NCBI GenBank assembly: GCA_030594505.1
Contig: JAUVFC010000016.1
Location: 1 to 14,811, forward strand
Length of the DNA stretch: 14,811 nt
Direction: 5' to 3'
DNA from: Desulfobacterales bacterium
Lineage (GTDB): Bacteria; Desulfobacterota; Desulfobacteria; Desulfobacterales; C00003106
The position numbers were made by a program, and so were the translations under genes. This document shows positions 5,646-13,950 of the stretch, one piece after another. The number at the start of each line of letters is the position of its first letter. Position 1 is the first letter of the stretch. The notes beneath the pieces were generated by a model. That model did no database searches, was not told the origin of the DNA, and saw only the letters and a program-made list of their open reading frames with translations.

Positions 5646-7157
5646 ATGACACAAGTTGCCATAACAATGACCTCAATCCATAAATCGTTTGACGATGTGG
5701 TCGCAAACGATGGGGTCAGTATTGAGATCAAAGAGGGTGAAGTTTGTGCAATTGTAGGAGAAAACGGCGCAGGCAAGACCACGCTGATGAATATGCTTTC
5801 GGGTTCGGTTCAGCCTGATCTTGGTTCCATAAAGATCTATGGAAAATTTTGTCGTTTAAAAAGTCGTGCTGATGCCATAAAGGCCGGCATTGGTACGGTA
5901 CACCAGCACTTCAAACTTGTCTCTTCATTCACGGTCCTTGACAATGTTATCCTTGGCCATAAACTAAGAGAGAGGGGGTTTATCTCTTATCAGACGGCAA
6001 CGGAGAAGGTACGAGAACTTATAGACAGATTTTCTTTCCAGCTCCTTTTTGACGAGCCGGTTGGATCGCTCAGCGCCAGCCAAAAACAGCAGGTTGAAAT
6101 CCTGCGATTTGTTTACCATGAAACCCCAATCCTTATCTTTGACGAAACCACCTCAATACTGACGCCTATTGAAAAAGAGCGTTTTTTCCAAGGCATAGAA
6201 CTGTTTCGCAAAGAGGGGAGAACGGTCGTTCTTATCTCTCACAAGATTTCAGAGATTTCAGAACTCCTCGGGATAGCAGACAAAATGTATGTCATGCGAA
6301 AGGGAAAAGTGGTCGCGGAATATGAAAAGGCTGATTTTGATCTCGAAAAAATAAGCAGGGCTGTAGTTGGAGACGAAGAAATTGCCGTATATGATGTTCC
6401 ACGATCAATAGCCGACAGTCGCGGCGCTCCGCCATTGAGGGTTCATATGAGCCTGAAAAAAGGACAGGGACGGGTGGCATTCAGTATTTCCCCCGGAGAG
6501 GTCTTTGGAATTACCGGTGTTCCGGGGAACGGCGAAAGAGAGATTGTCGATGCCCTTTTTGGGATCAAGAATGCCTATAATGGGAGGATTACCTGGAAAG
6601 GGACCGACCTTAAGGGCTTGACTACGGAACAAATCAGAAGATTGGGAATAGCCTATCTTCCCGAGGACCGTGAAAACAGGGCAAGTATTTCTTTATTTAC
6701 CCTGGCAGAGAATAGGATATTAGGGTATCATAAAACAGATGCTTTTACGAGGAAGAAACGATTCGACTTTTCGAAGATATACGAAGACACCCGCCGGCTT
6801 CTCGATAAATATCATATCGTAGCGCCGGATGAACTATCAAAAGCAGAGAATCTTTCCGGAGGAGACCTCCAAAAATTTTTGCTTGCAAGAGAGCTGGAGG
6901 GGTCCCCCGAACTTCTTATACTGGAGCAGCCTACCCGGGGACTCGATATTCGGGCTGCCGAAGAATTTTATGAGATCCTGCAGCGCAGCAAGGAGAAGGG
7001 GCTGGCCGTCATATTGATCTCCTATGATCTGGATGAAATCCTAAGAATAAGTAACAGGATAGCCGTGCTGTATGATTATTCTATAATTTATGAGGTTGAA
7101 GCAGAGAAAGCGACCGGAAGGTCTATTGGTCTGTATATGACAAGGGGAAGGTTTTGA
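5646..7157 (+). CDS. Duplicated ABC ATPase of a BMP-type nucleoside/purine importer (NupO/YufO-like)
   Basis: The 503-residue protein carries two fused nucleotide-binding domains that power import through the two permeases encoded next. Domain 1 (about 5-245): Walker A GENGAGKTT (38-46), Q-loop HQHF (86-89), a degenerate signature LSASQ (142-146), Walker B ILIFDE (162-167) and switch His199. Domain 2 (about 262-500): a Walker A relic GVPGNGERE (291-299) lacking the Lys-Thr/Ser pair, an intact signature LSGGD (403-407), LLILEQPTRGLD (423-434) in place of a canonical Walker B, and ISYD instead of the switch His. That split, one catalytic and one degenerate site, is usual in the sugar/nucleoside importer family. 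The stop overlaps the TTG start of the permease gene. The substrate is inferred from the permeases; guanosine, adenosine or other nucleosides are likely, related sugars possible. Confidence 0.9.
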   Translation: MTQVAITMTSIHKSFDDVVANDGVSIEIKEGEVCAIVGENGAGKTTLMNMLSGSVQPDLGSIKIYGKFCRLKSRADAIKAGIGTVHQHFKLVSSFTVLDNVILGHKLRERGFISYQTATEKVRELIDRFSFQLLFDEPVGSLSASQKQQVEILRFVYHETPILIFDETTSILTPIEKERFFQGIELFRKEGRTVVLISHKISEISELLGIADKMYVMRKGKVVAEYEKADFDLEKISRAVVGDEEIAVYDVPRSIADSRGAPPLRVHMSLKKGQGRVAFSISPGEVFGITGVPGNGEREIVDALFGIKNAYNGRITWKGTDLKGLTTEQIRRLGIAYLPEDRENRASISLFTLAENRILGYHKTDAFTRKKRFDFSKIYEDTRRLLDKYHIVAPDELSKAENLSGGDLQKFLLARELEGSPELLILEQPTRGLDIRAAEEFYEILQRSKEKGLAVILISYDLDEILRISNRIAVLYDYSIIYEVEAEKATGRSIGLYMTRGRF

Positions 7158-8212
7158 GATTTTTAAGCCGCTGGATATCACCTGTCGCTTATTTTTTGCA
7201 GATTGTTATAATCGGTATCGTGGTAGTCTCGCTCATTTCTTGCTTAGCGGGTCTTTCGCCGCTCAAGGTTATGTCGGCCTATTGGTTCAGCGCATTTATG
7301 AACCTGAACAACCTTGCGATTACGTTGAATAAAAGCGCTCTCATCCTCTTTGCGGCCCTTGCGGCAGCGATCCCTCTAAGAGGAGGACTTTTCAATGCAG
7401 GCGGCGAAGGACAGATCTATCTTGGCGGACTCTCGGCCGCACTTGTCGGGTTCTATTTAAAAGAATTGCCGACACCTCTGCCGCTTATTTTTGCTGTTGC
7501 TGCAGGAATTGGTATGGGAGCGGCATGGGGATGTATTGCAGGGATTATTAAGGTCAAACGCAAGGTGCATGAGGTGGTCACAACCATTATATTAAACTAT
7601 GTGGCCCTCTATCTTGTTGATTTTTTAGTCCGGGGACCGTTTTGTGCCGGATATGAGATGGCGAGAACGGCGAGGATTTCAGAAAGCGCCTCTCTTCCGG
7701 CGCTGACAATTGCCGGAGGCAGCGCTATCCTTTCGCCGGGTATTTTGTTAGCTGTCGGCCTTTGCGTTTTATACGGATGGTATATGAAAAACAAACCTCA
7801 AGGCTACGAGGTCCGAATTATCGGGCAAAGCCGTGATGCGGCGACATACGCAGGGATTGATTATAAATATTATTATGTGCGATTAATGGTCGTTGGCGGA
7901 ATGTTGGCCGGTCTGGGGGGCGCTGTTGACCTGACCGGAGTGCATAGAACCTTTTATGCGGGATCTTTTTCAGGATACGGTTACGACGGGTTGGCCGCAG
8001 CCCTTATTTCAAAATGTCATCCTGTGGGTCTTGTTATTGCATCTGTATTCATTGCCTCATTAAGAAGCGCTGATCGGTATTTTCAGCTCTGCACGGATAT
8101 TTCTCCCAACATCACCCTTATCATAGAAGCGGCGCTCGTGTTTCTGGTCTCAGGGAAATATATTGTTCGGAAGCTGGAAATTGGGAAAAAATCGACGAAT
8201 GAAAGAAATTAA
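7154..8212 (+). CDS. Nucleoside ABC transporter permease 1 (NupP/YufP-like)
   Basis: A 352-residue integral membrane protein of the BPD_transp_2 type, one half of the importer channel. The family hallmark segments are visible: ILFAALAAAIPLRGGLFNAG followed by GEGQIYLGG (residues about 65-95), the cytoplasmic coupling region IKVKRKVHEVVTTIILNYVA, and a late loop with VHRTFYAGSFSGYGYDGLAA. About eight to ten hydrophobic helices are apparent. The start is TTG at 7154, overlapping the ATPase TGA; AAGGGGAAGG stands just upstream and no in-frame ATG would preserve the first helix. The stop abuts the next ATG (TAAATG), so the three genes form one transcription unit. Confidence 0.9.
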   Translation: MRFLSRWISPVAYFLQIVIIGIVVVSLISCLAGLSPLKVMSAYWFSAFMNLNNLAITLNKSALILFAALAAAIPLRGGLFNAGGEGQIYLGGLSAALVGFYLKELPTPLPLIFAVAAGIGMGAAWGCIAGIIKVKRKVHEVVTTIILNYVALYLVDFLVRGPFCAGYEMARTARISESASLPALTIAGGSAILSPGILLAVGLCVLYGWYMKNKPQGYEVRIIGQSRDAATYAGIDYKYYYVRLMVVGGMLAGLGGAVDLTGVHRTFYAGSFSGYGYDGLAAALISKCHPVGLVIASVFIASLRSADRYFQLCTDISPNITLIIEAALVFLVSGKYIVRKLEIGKKSTNERN

Positions 8213-9076
8213 ATGGAACTTTTCTTACTCAACTCAACCATAGCCAAAACCATGCCTCTCCTTTTAGCGGCGTTAGGAGGACTGATCTCTGAACGGTCCG
8301 GAGTCATCAATTTCGCCCTTGAAGGGATGATGCTCATGGGCGCGTTTTTCGCTGTTTTCGGTGCTTACTATACCGGAGACCCGCTGTTGGGGATACTGGC
8401 GGCGGTTGCAGCAGGAGGAGCCATGGGCCTGCTCCACGCTTTTGGCTCTCTAATTATGGGGATTAACCAGGTTGTCAGCAGCATCGCGTTAAACCTTTTG
8501 GCGGTAGGTACAACAGGTTTTTTGTTGAACCAGATCTTTGGAGTGTACGGCGTTTCACCGTCGGTCCCCTCGGTGGAGTCGTTCCGGATAGGTTCTTTTT
8601 CAATTTCGCCGTTTATTCTGTTTGCGGGTGTGCTCCTGGTGTTACTGTGGATGTTTCTTTACAGGACGCGGTATGGGCTTCGCCTGCGCGCGGCAGGCGA
8701 AGACAGTGACGCGGCGCTTTCCCTTGGGGTAACCGTAAAAAAGATACGCTTTTGTGCTGTTGTTGCAAGCGGCTGCATTGCTGGCGTGGGAGGAGCTTAT
8801 ATCTCGCTGGGCGAAACGAGCCTGTTTATCGAAAATATGACAAACGGCCGCGGATACCTTGCCATTGCGGTGTTGATATGCGGCAGATGGCGTCCGTTCC
8901 TTGTTATGTGGTTTGCCCTCTTTTTTGGATTTGCAACAGCCATTTCAGAATACATACATGTCTCGTTTTCGAACATCCCGTCACAATTTACGCTTATGTT
9001 CCCTTTTGTACTGACGCTGTTGGTATTTGCCGGCTTTTTCGGGAGGACAAGGCCACCGGCGGGACTTGGGAAGTAA
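8213..9076 (+). CDS. Nucleoside ABC transporter permease 2 (NupQ/YufQ-like)
   Basis: The second channel subunit, 287 residues and strongly hydrophobic. It contains the conserved block PLLLAALGGLISERSGVINF followed by ALEGMMLMGAF (residues about 15-45) and INQVVSSIALNLLAVG (about 84-99), typical of the smaller permease in BMP-type importers, plus the coupling-region motif GLRLRAAGEDSDAALSLGV. It starts immediately after the stop of permease 1 with only a weak ribosome site, suggesting coupled translation. The gene ends four bases before the convergent M28 peptidase gene. A basic-membrane-protein (BMP) substrate-binding lipoprotein normally completes such operons and is absent in this window. 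Confidence 0.9.
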   Translation: MELFLLNSTIAKTMPLLLAALGGLISERSGVINFALEGMMLMGAFFAVFGAYYTGDPLLGILAAVAAGGAMGLLHAFGSLIMGINQVVSSIALNLLAVGTTGFLLNQIFGVYGVSPSVPSVESFRIGSFSISPFILFAGVLLVLLWMFLYRTRYGLRLRAAGEDSDAALSLGVTVKKIRFCAVVASGCIAGVGGAYISLGETSLFIENMTNGRGYLAIAVLICGRWRPFLVMWFALFFGFATAISEYIHVSFSNIPSQFTLMFPFVLTLLVFAGFFGRTRPPAGLGK

Positions 9077-9080
9077 GTGG

Positions 9081-9956
9081 TCAACCTGTTATGAGCCTTT
9101 CCACAGCCGCCCGTACTCCGTGCACTACCTTTGCCATTCGTTCATAATCAAGAGTTTCGTAAGTGTCGCTTTCCATGTGATAATGCGGATTTCGATAGAA
9201 AGCGGTATCGGTTATCATTACAGCGGAATAGCCAAATTTGTAAAAAGACCAGTGGTCTGAAAAGTCAATTCCTATAACCAGCGGTAGAGCGTTAAGTGAA
9301 AAGACCGGAAGGTCTGTCCCTTGCTTGAAACCGTCTCGGATCGTTTTTGTGAGTTTCTTGGACCGACGGTTGCCGACTGCTGCAATAAAATTTCCTTCGG
9401 TCGGAAACCGTCGGTCCAGAAAAGGGAGCGGGAACTCCTGGCTATGGGGACGATCAACAAAATACCCGATCATCTCGAGGCAGATCATGCCGAGTACTTT
9501 TCGACCGCTCTTTTTAAGCGCTCGCGCATAGTGATAACTCCCCATATTCTCTGTTCTAAATACCGGCGGCTCTTCCAGGGCAAAAGCGGCAAAATGGACA
9601 TCCGGGACCGCCCTGGTTATCGACATAAGCCGGGCCAGCTCCAGAAGACCGGCAACCGCACTGGCATTGTCGTCCGCACCGGGACTACCGACCACTGTAT
9701 CGTAATGCGCGCCCACTACAATGATCTCTTTATCGGAGTTTGATCCATGACTACTTGCGATAATATTCCGATATGTTTTTCCCCGGTACGAAAAAGGTTG
9801 CTCGCTGATATAATAGCCATATTCTTTAAAGTGGCCGGAGATATATTCTGCCACCCGATCGAGCTTTTCGTGGTCCTGGTAACTCCGTGGGCCGATCTCA
9901 ACAGAGAGATACCGTACGCTTTCTTCAAGGCGCTTTATACTTTCCCGGAGGATCAC
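9081..9956 (-). CDS. M28-family zinc metallopeptidase (aminopeptidase-like)
   Basis: This 291-residue hydrolase should cleave amino acids or small groups from peptides with a two-zinc centre. The ligand set is readable: GAHYDTV (His84, Asp86), GADDNAS (bridging Asp near 95), FALEE (general base Glu128 and zinc ligand Glu129), CLEMIGY (Glu161 where many M28 enzymes have Asp, a variation I also associate with one bacterial subfamily), and a C-terminal HYH (His260) before DTYETLDYE. I see no signal peptide, so it is probably cytoplasmic. The start is GTG at 9956, one base after the stop of the GYD-protein gene (TAGcGTG), with AAGGG just upstream; the two genes are probably co-transcribed. Glutaminyl-cyclase-like members share the fold, so exact substrate specificity is open. 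Confidence 0.88.
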   Translation of the reverse strand: MILRESIKRLEESVRYLSVEIGPRSYQDHEKLDRVAEYISGHFKEYGYYISEQPFSYRGKTYRNIIASSHGSNSDKEIIVVGAHYDTVVGSPGADDNASAVAGLLELARLMSITRAVPDVHFAAFALEEPPVFRTENMGSYHYARALKKSGRKVLGMICLEMIGYFVDRPHSQEFPLPFLDRRFPTEGNFIAAVGNRRSKKLTKTIRDGFKQGTDLPVFSLNALPLVIGIDFSDHWSFYKFGYSAVMITDTAFYRNPHYHMESDTYETLDYERMAKVVHGVRAAVERLITG

Positions 9957-9957
9957 G

Positions 9958-10245
9958 CTACCCTTTTAATGAGTCGACAAACTCATTAATGGAGAACGCC
10001 GCCATGGTAATGGACTGCATGGTCCCTCGGGAACCAAGTTCCACCGAAATCCTGGCGACTGTCTTGTTATCCGGCGCTTCTAAAATATTTACAAAATCGT
10101 AAGGCCCGAGCACGGCGTATTGGGTCAATATCTTTGCGCCCATCCCTTCAACCTCTTTATTTACCTCCCTGATCCGTTCCGGTTTCTTCTTAAGGGTTTT
10201 TCTTCCTTCATCCGTAAGGGTTGTCAGCATTACATAATAGCCCAT
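9958..10245 (-). CDS. GYD-domain protein
   Basis: A 95-residue soluble protein of the GYD family (ferredoxin-like dimeric alpha-beta barrel type). Visible features are the N-terminal strand MGYYVMLTTLTDEGRKTLK, the helix KKPERIREVNKEVEGMG, the signature LGPYDFVNILEAPD (46-59, a GYD variant with P for the tyrosine-preceding residue) and a C-terminal AAFSINEFVDSL. No biochemical role is established for the family. The ATG at 10245 has an ideal ribosome site (AAGGAGG, then ttgct); an extension to 10275 would run through that site and is rejected. Its stop lies one base before the M28 peptidase GTG. Confidence 0.87.
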   Translation of the reverse strand: MGYYVMLTTLTDEGRKTLKKKPERIREVNKEVEGMGAKILTQYAVLGPYDFVNILEAPDNKTVARISVELGSRGTMQSITMAAFSINEFVDSLKG

Positions 10246-10287
10246 AGCAACCTCCTTTCTTTTTAAGAGAAGCATAAAATTATCAGA

Positions 10288-10310
10288 CAGGATTACAGGA
10301 TGTTCAGGAT
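10288..10310. repeat. Triple CAGGAT intergenic repeat
   Basis: CAGGAT occurs three times in quick succession at 10288-10293, 10296-10301 and 10305-10310, inside the untranslated leader of the GYD gene (which is read on the other strand). I recall similar strings as dispersed intergenic repeats in Desulfobacterota genomes; that is memory, not a search result. Confidence 0.5.
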
Positions 10311-10319
10311 ATTAAATAT

Positions 10320-10347
10320 ATTCTCAAAATCGATCCCTTTCTGTCAA
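10320..10347 (-). promoter_or_regulatory. Candidate promoter for the GYD-M28 operon
   Basis: On the minus strand a perfect TTGACA (plus positions 10342-10347) is followed after 16 bases by GAGAAT (10320-10325). It would start transcription about 70 bases upstream of the GYD ATG, placing the CAGGAT repeat in the leader. The -10 is only a moderate match. Confidence 0.4.
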
Positions 10348-10384
10348 CAATATTCTCATTTGGCTATATGCAAAGCTCTCTCTT

Positions 10385-10906
10385 TCATAGGGATGTCTTT
10401 ACTCTTTGAACCGTGATTGATAGTTCCTTTATTTTTTCTTTGATTTTTTCGCTCAGGACAAATTGCAGATCCAACTCCCTGCCAATAGCTTGTTGCACCG
10501 CAATGAGGCGCTTGTGATCAATTTTTTGTTGTATGGTTTGGCAGAGATAGTTCAGGCATATGACATGTCTGACTATTAGCGTACATCCCTGTCTGTCCAA
10601 AAAGCCGCAGGCTGTCGGGGCAATCGGTTTGTGGCAAAGGGCGCCGCCCAACAGGAGGTTGATCAGCAACAATATATCATCGCAATTATTCTCTGTCCCG
10701 GCACGGCAGCAATCTTGACCTTTCTCCCCGCATTTTCTACATTCTGCGGAAATTCCCGTCGATGAAAACTTCTCCTGGGTGTTTTGTGTCGATTTCTTTA
10801 GTCTTTCAAGCCTGGATGCAATATCTTGATCGGGCGCCAATCGGCTGCCGAACGTTTGATACAATTTGCGGGCTGATTCGATATTCTTACGGATGTAATG
10901 ATACAT
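10385..10906 (-). CDS. Cysteine-rich YkgJ-like metal-binding protein
   Basis: This 173-residue protein has ten cysteines: 56, 59, 66, 67, 75, 91, 100, 108, 117 and 122. The pattern CxxCx6CC in ECRKCGEKGQDCCRAG followed by CGFLDRQGC and CLNYLC recalls the YkgJ/CxxCxxCC cluster family, thought to bind zinc or an iron-sulphur cluster. The flanks are helical and charged (residues 1-48 and 125-173) and may be coiled. No signal peptide is visible. The ATG at 10906 is my choice; a TTG at 10939 would add eleven residues and has AAAGG too close to it, so the start is uncertain. It follows tldE after 46 bases in the same direction, making it the last gene of a likely tldD-tldE operon. Family assignment is tentative. 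Confidence 0.65.
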   Translation of the reverse strand: MYHYIRKNIESARKLYQTFGSRLAPDQDIASRLERLKKSTQNTQEKFSSTGISAECRKCGEKGQDCCRAGTENNCDDILLLINLLLGGALCHKPIAPTACGFLDRQGCTLIVRHVICLNYLCQTIQQKIDHKRLIAVQQAIGRELDLQFVLSEKIKEKIKELSITVQRVKTSL

Positions 10907-10945
10907 AGACGTTTTTTCTCTTAGCTTGCACTGACGCAACCTTTA

Positions 10946-10960
10946 GCGATTTTCAATCGC
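10946..10960 (-). other. Hairpin over the tldE stop codon
   Basis: A perfect 6-bp stem GCGATT/AATCGC with a three-base loop covers the tldE stop codon (10953-10955). There is no T run after it. It could tune coupling or mRNA decay between tldE and the cysteine-rich gene, or be chance. Confidence 0.25.
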
Positions 10961-12248
10961 CCGCAACGTGGAGATTGTTCACCCTTATCCCCTTCGGCCC
11001 CACGTAAGCGGCTCGTTGTACCGTCTCCCTGGAAAAATAGATTTCATGCAGCGCCTTGTGCATCGTCCCGGATACAGAGCCGCCCTTGATAGGGGTGGAA
11101 ATCCCGTCCTTGAGTAAGTACCCCGTTCGTATCTCTCCGGAAAAGGCCCCTGTAACGGAGTTCGGTTCAAAGGTGGAGAACCTGAGCAAGTGCACTATCG
11201 GCCCCGAGGAAAGAAGTTCCCGGAAAGACTTTTCTCCCGGCGAAATCCGGACGTTGGCAAAATCGCCCGTAGGCTCCAGCTTCAAATAATCGGCATACCG
11301 TTTATTTGTGGTCCTTTGTTGAAAGATATTATTCTTTATTACAGTGACCACTTTGCATGGAAGGCCGTTATCGTCAACAGGTCTGCTCTTCATTCCTCCC
11401 GGGATGAGAGGGTTGCTGGTGAGGGTCAGCGTCTCTCCTGACACCCTGGAAGGGGTGACGGGGTTACCCTCTTTAAAAGTGGACCAGCCCTGGTAAGCAG
11501 CCTCTCCCCCGGCCTGGACTGCAAAATAGTTAAAAAAAGTATCTAATGCCTCTTCGGAAAAGACCACGTCAAATTGTCCGGTAGGAGGGAGCTGTGCCCG
11601 TAAAGCATCCCTGGCGTATATAGCATAATCGTGCATCATAGCCCCCACTTTCAGGTCTTCATAAAAGCGGGCATGTTTCATCCCCTGGCTTTCAGCCTCT
11701 TTTCCTCCCTGTCCGGCTAAAAGAACAAAGTCCGCAAAGAGTTCCGTCTCTTCCCGAGAAACATTCAGGCCAAGAGAATTCCGGAGACGGAAGTTTTGGT
11801 GCGTTACAAATATCTCGGAAGAACTAAGACGGATGTCCTTTTCCCGCGCAGTTGCGAGATCTTCCCGGATCTTATAGAGAATGGTCCCGGGATCTCCTTT
11901 TACTCTTTCGTCCACCAATTCAATAGACGGACAGGACAAAGGAGGCTCAGGCAAGGTAAAGGGTTCATTGGCCACCACCCTGGCCATCTCCAGGGCCGTA
12001 TCGAGTCTGGCAGGTATATCGTCCCCTTCGGAGAGAACAATCGTTGATTCCCCTTGAACCCTTTTTCCTTCTCTGGTGTATCGCACATAGAGGGTCACCT
12101 TGTACCGCCTGATGGTCACGTTTCGCAAAGATTCAATCTCTTCAAAGATCAGATAGGCCTCATGTCTGCGGGATTCAATCTCCATGATCTCCCAGGCGGA
12201 GAGATCTTTCAGCGCGGAAAGATGACCGGCAATTTGTTCGATGTTCAT
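10953..12248 (-). CDS. TldE/PmbA-family subunit of the TldD/TldE protease
   Basis: A 431-residue member of the TldD/PmbA family without the HExxxH metal motif, hence the TldE (PmbA) type. In known systems TldD and TldE form a heterodimer that degrades unfolded or modified peptides, for example microcin B17 maturation and CcdA turnover in E. coli; TldE is the non-metal partner. The C-terminal half shows family landmarks: LTSNPLIPGGMKSRP, then GAFSGEIRTGYLLKDG and STPIKGGSVSGTMHK. I prefer the ATG at 12248, with AGGA ten bases upstream; a TTG at 12275 would add nine residues. It lies 32 bases downstream of tldD. The sequence is rather divergent from E. coli PmbA in its N-terminal half. Confidence 0.85.
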   Translation of the reverse strand: MNIEQIAGHLSALKDLSAWEIMEIESRRHEAYLIFEEIESLRNVTIRRYKVTLYVRYTREGKRVQGESTIVLSEGDDIPARLDTALEMARVVANEPFTLPEPPLSCPSIELVDERVKGDPGTILYKIREDLATAREKDIRLSSSEIFVTHQNFRLRNSLGLNVSREETELFADFVLLAGQGGKEAESQGMKHARFYEDLKVGAMMHDYAIYARDALRAQLPPTGQFDVVFSEEALDTFFNYFAVQAGGEAAYQGWSTFKEGNPVTPSRVSGETLTLTSNPLIPGGMKSRPVDDNGLPCKVVTVIKNNIFQQRTTNKRYADYLKLEPTGDFANVRISPGEKSFRELLSSGPIVHLLRFSTFEPNSVTGAFSGEIRTGYLLKDGISTPIKGGSVSGTMHKALHEIYFSRETVQRAAYVGPKGIRVNNLHVAGD

Positions 12249-12280
12249 GCTTTGTAGTTCCTGTTCTTCTTGCAATTTTA

Positions 12281-13663
12281 TTAGGCTAACCGTGCTTTAA
12301 GCCTTAGATACGGCCCTCCGTCCGTCACCTTTACCCATTCTTTGTGCCCTTTGCCGCACATCCCCAAGCCGGAAATCTTTACATCATCTCCAACCATGGT
12401 AATGGACTGAAGGAGGTCAGGTACATAGCCTGTAACAATGACAGGAGTATAAACCTTGCCGGTCAACCTCCCGTTCCGGATCTCCTCCGCGTAGTACCCC
12501 TCTAATTGGATACCCCATCCCTTGGGGTCTTCCATCCCGTTGGAAGGGTGATCCAACAGATACCCGAATCGGATGTCCCGGATCATATCTTTTAGTTTGC
12601 TCTTTCCCGGGCCAAAATACGTATTGGTCATACGGGCATACGCCTTGTGCTCAAAAGATTCCCTGCGCCCGTTGGCGGTCCGCTGAAGGTGCAGACGGGT
12701 GGCGGAGTTCAGATCGGTGAGCCCTGAACACAGGATACCTTTTTCTATGATTTGCGTTTTGCTTCTCAACTCCCCTTCATGGTCAAAAAGAAAAGTGGCG
12801 GCCTGGTCTTTAAGCGCCGGGGAATCAAACATATCCACCAGAGGGGAGGCCACCTGCCGGTTCATATATTCCTCGCCCCTGGCCCGCTTTTTGAGAAACA
12901 TATCGGTTTCCGTGCCGTGACCAAAGGCCTCGTGGGCAAAGATCCCGGCAAATTCCGGTGAAAATATACAGTCATAGGTCCCTGGGGTAAGCCGCTCGGC
13001 GGTAAGAATCTTGCCGCAATCCGCTAACAACCGCGTGATCTCATCGTCATGGATAGGGAAGTGTTCGTATCCTCCCTGGAGGGAGTGTCCTGTATGGAGC
13101 CGCGCGGATCTCCCACCTTCGCGCATTACTATCATAGCGACGGACTGAGTCCGTTTCAGATCCTGTAGAAGACACTTGTGACGGTTTACGAACAGTTCTT
13201 GGCTTCGGATAAAAGAGTAGTGAAACAGGGCGTTGACGATTCGGGAGTCAAGACCGTGAAGCTTGTCTACATAGGCCTGGCACGCGGCAACCTTTTCCCG
13301 GAGAGGAATCTCTTCCGGATCGGTATAACAGGAGACTGTATAGACCTGACCCCGTTTTTCTCCGGGATCGATCGATGGACCTTTATGGTCAATCCCCTCC
13401 TTTTCCGCCCAATGGACCAATTCCTGAGCTGTTTGCCGGAGTGCGCTTTCACCCGGATCATGTGTAGCGTTTTCCATGAAATGGCGTCCCGTGAATACCG
13501 TAAAGACAATACCCCGCTGGGGATCGACGGGATCGGCCGACTGCTGCCTGGTCTGCGCGGAAATTCGCTCTCCGGCCACCTCCATGGCCAGAGCCGCGGC
13601 ATAGGGGACTGTCTTTTCCATTTCCCCAACCAGTTCTTTTAAAATATTTTTTAACTGCTTCAT
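12281..13663 (-). CDS. tldD: TldD-family zinc metalloprotease
   Basis: A 460-residue protein with the TldD metal site: HEAFGH (residues 244-249) giving two His ligands and the catalytic Glu245, and GLGMCGKGH near the C-terminus with Cys436 as probable third ligand. Other family blocks include TPGTYDCIFSPEFAGIFA before the motif, YFGPG (349-353) and GWGIQLEGYYAEEIRNG (382-398). Length is close to E. coli TldD (about 480). It should pair with the TldE-type protein encoded next to cut peptides in a narrow channel, acting in the cytoplasm. The ATG at 13663 has no clear ribosome site; the in-frame ATG at 13621, preceded by GGGGAA, is an alternative. The intended peptide substrate is unknown, as no precursor peptide gene is apparent nearby. 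Confidence 0.92.
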   Translation of the reverse strand: MKQLKNILKELVGEMEKTVPYAAALAMEVAGERISAQTRQQSADPVDPQRGIVFTVFTGRHFMENATHDPGESALRQTAQELVHWAEKEGIDHKGPSIDPGEKRGQVYTVSCYTDPEEIPLREKVAACQAYVDKLHGLDSRIVNALFHYSFIRSQELFVNRHKCLLQDLKRTQSVAMIVMREGGRSARLHTGHSLQGGYEHFPIHDDEITRLLADCGKILTAERLTPGTYDCIFSPEFAGIFAHEAFGHGTETDMFLKKRARGEEYMNRQVASPLVDMFDSPALKDQAATFLFDHEGELRSKTQIIEKGILCSGLTDLNSATRLHLQRTANGRRESFEHKAYARMTNTYFGPGKSKLKDMIRDIRFGYLLDHPSNGMEDPKGWGIQLEGYYAEEIRNGRLTGKVYTPVIVTGYVPDLLQSITMVGDDVKISGLGMCGKGHKEWVKVTDGGPYLRLKARLA

Positions 13664-13689
13664 AATATACCGGATATCTTTTATTTTAG

Positions 13690-13709
13690 ACGCAGATGAA
13701 CGCAGATTA
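13690..13709. repeat. ACGCAGATGA tandem (intergenic repeat remnant)
   Basis: Two adjacent 10-base units, acgcagatga (13690-13699) and acgcagatta (13700-13709), lie 27 bases upstream of the tldD start. I recall such ACGCAGATGAACGCAGAT strings as dispersed intergenic repeats in many bacteria. A degenerate continuation (ctgcgcgtatcggcgaaagt) may follow around 13757. Confidence 0.45.
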
Positions 13710-13916
13710 TCAAGATTTCAAATATAAATAACCAATTGACTTGAAAGAATAGTTTTCTGCGCGTATCGGCGAAAGTCTGTGTCCTAATTGATTTAAACTC
13801 TGACCGAAAAAACAGCTTGACTTATACCAGCCTCGCTCAGAAAAGTAAATCGGAACTTGCCCCACGGTTTCGCCTGACACTTGTTTTTACTGAGGACCTT
13901 TATCAAAAACTGATCG

Positions 13917-13950
13917 AGATAAGCTCATCACGGACCTTTTACGAGACCTT
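13917..13950. repeat. Second copy of the flank of the 5' intergenic repeat
   Basis: The segment containing aagctcatca, ggac and cttttacga aligns without gaps to 140-174 (tagctcatca, agac, tttttacga), with roughly three quarters of positions identical by eye. Both copies are non-coding and more than 13 kb apart, supporting a dispersed repeat family. Confidence 0.5.

Noticed and set aside
9321..9743. A 140-codon open frame on the plus strand
   Set aside because: Antisense to the M28 peptidase and without protein-like features.
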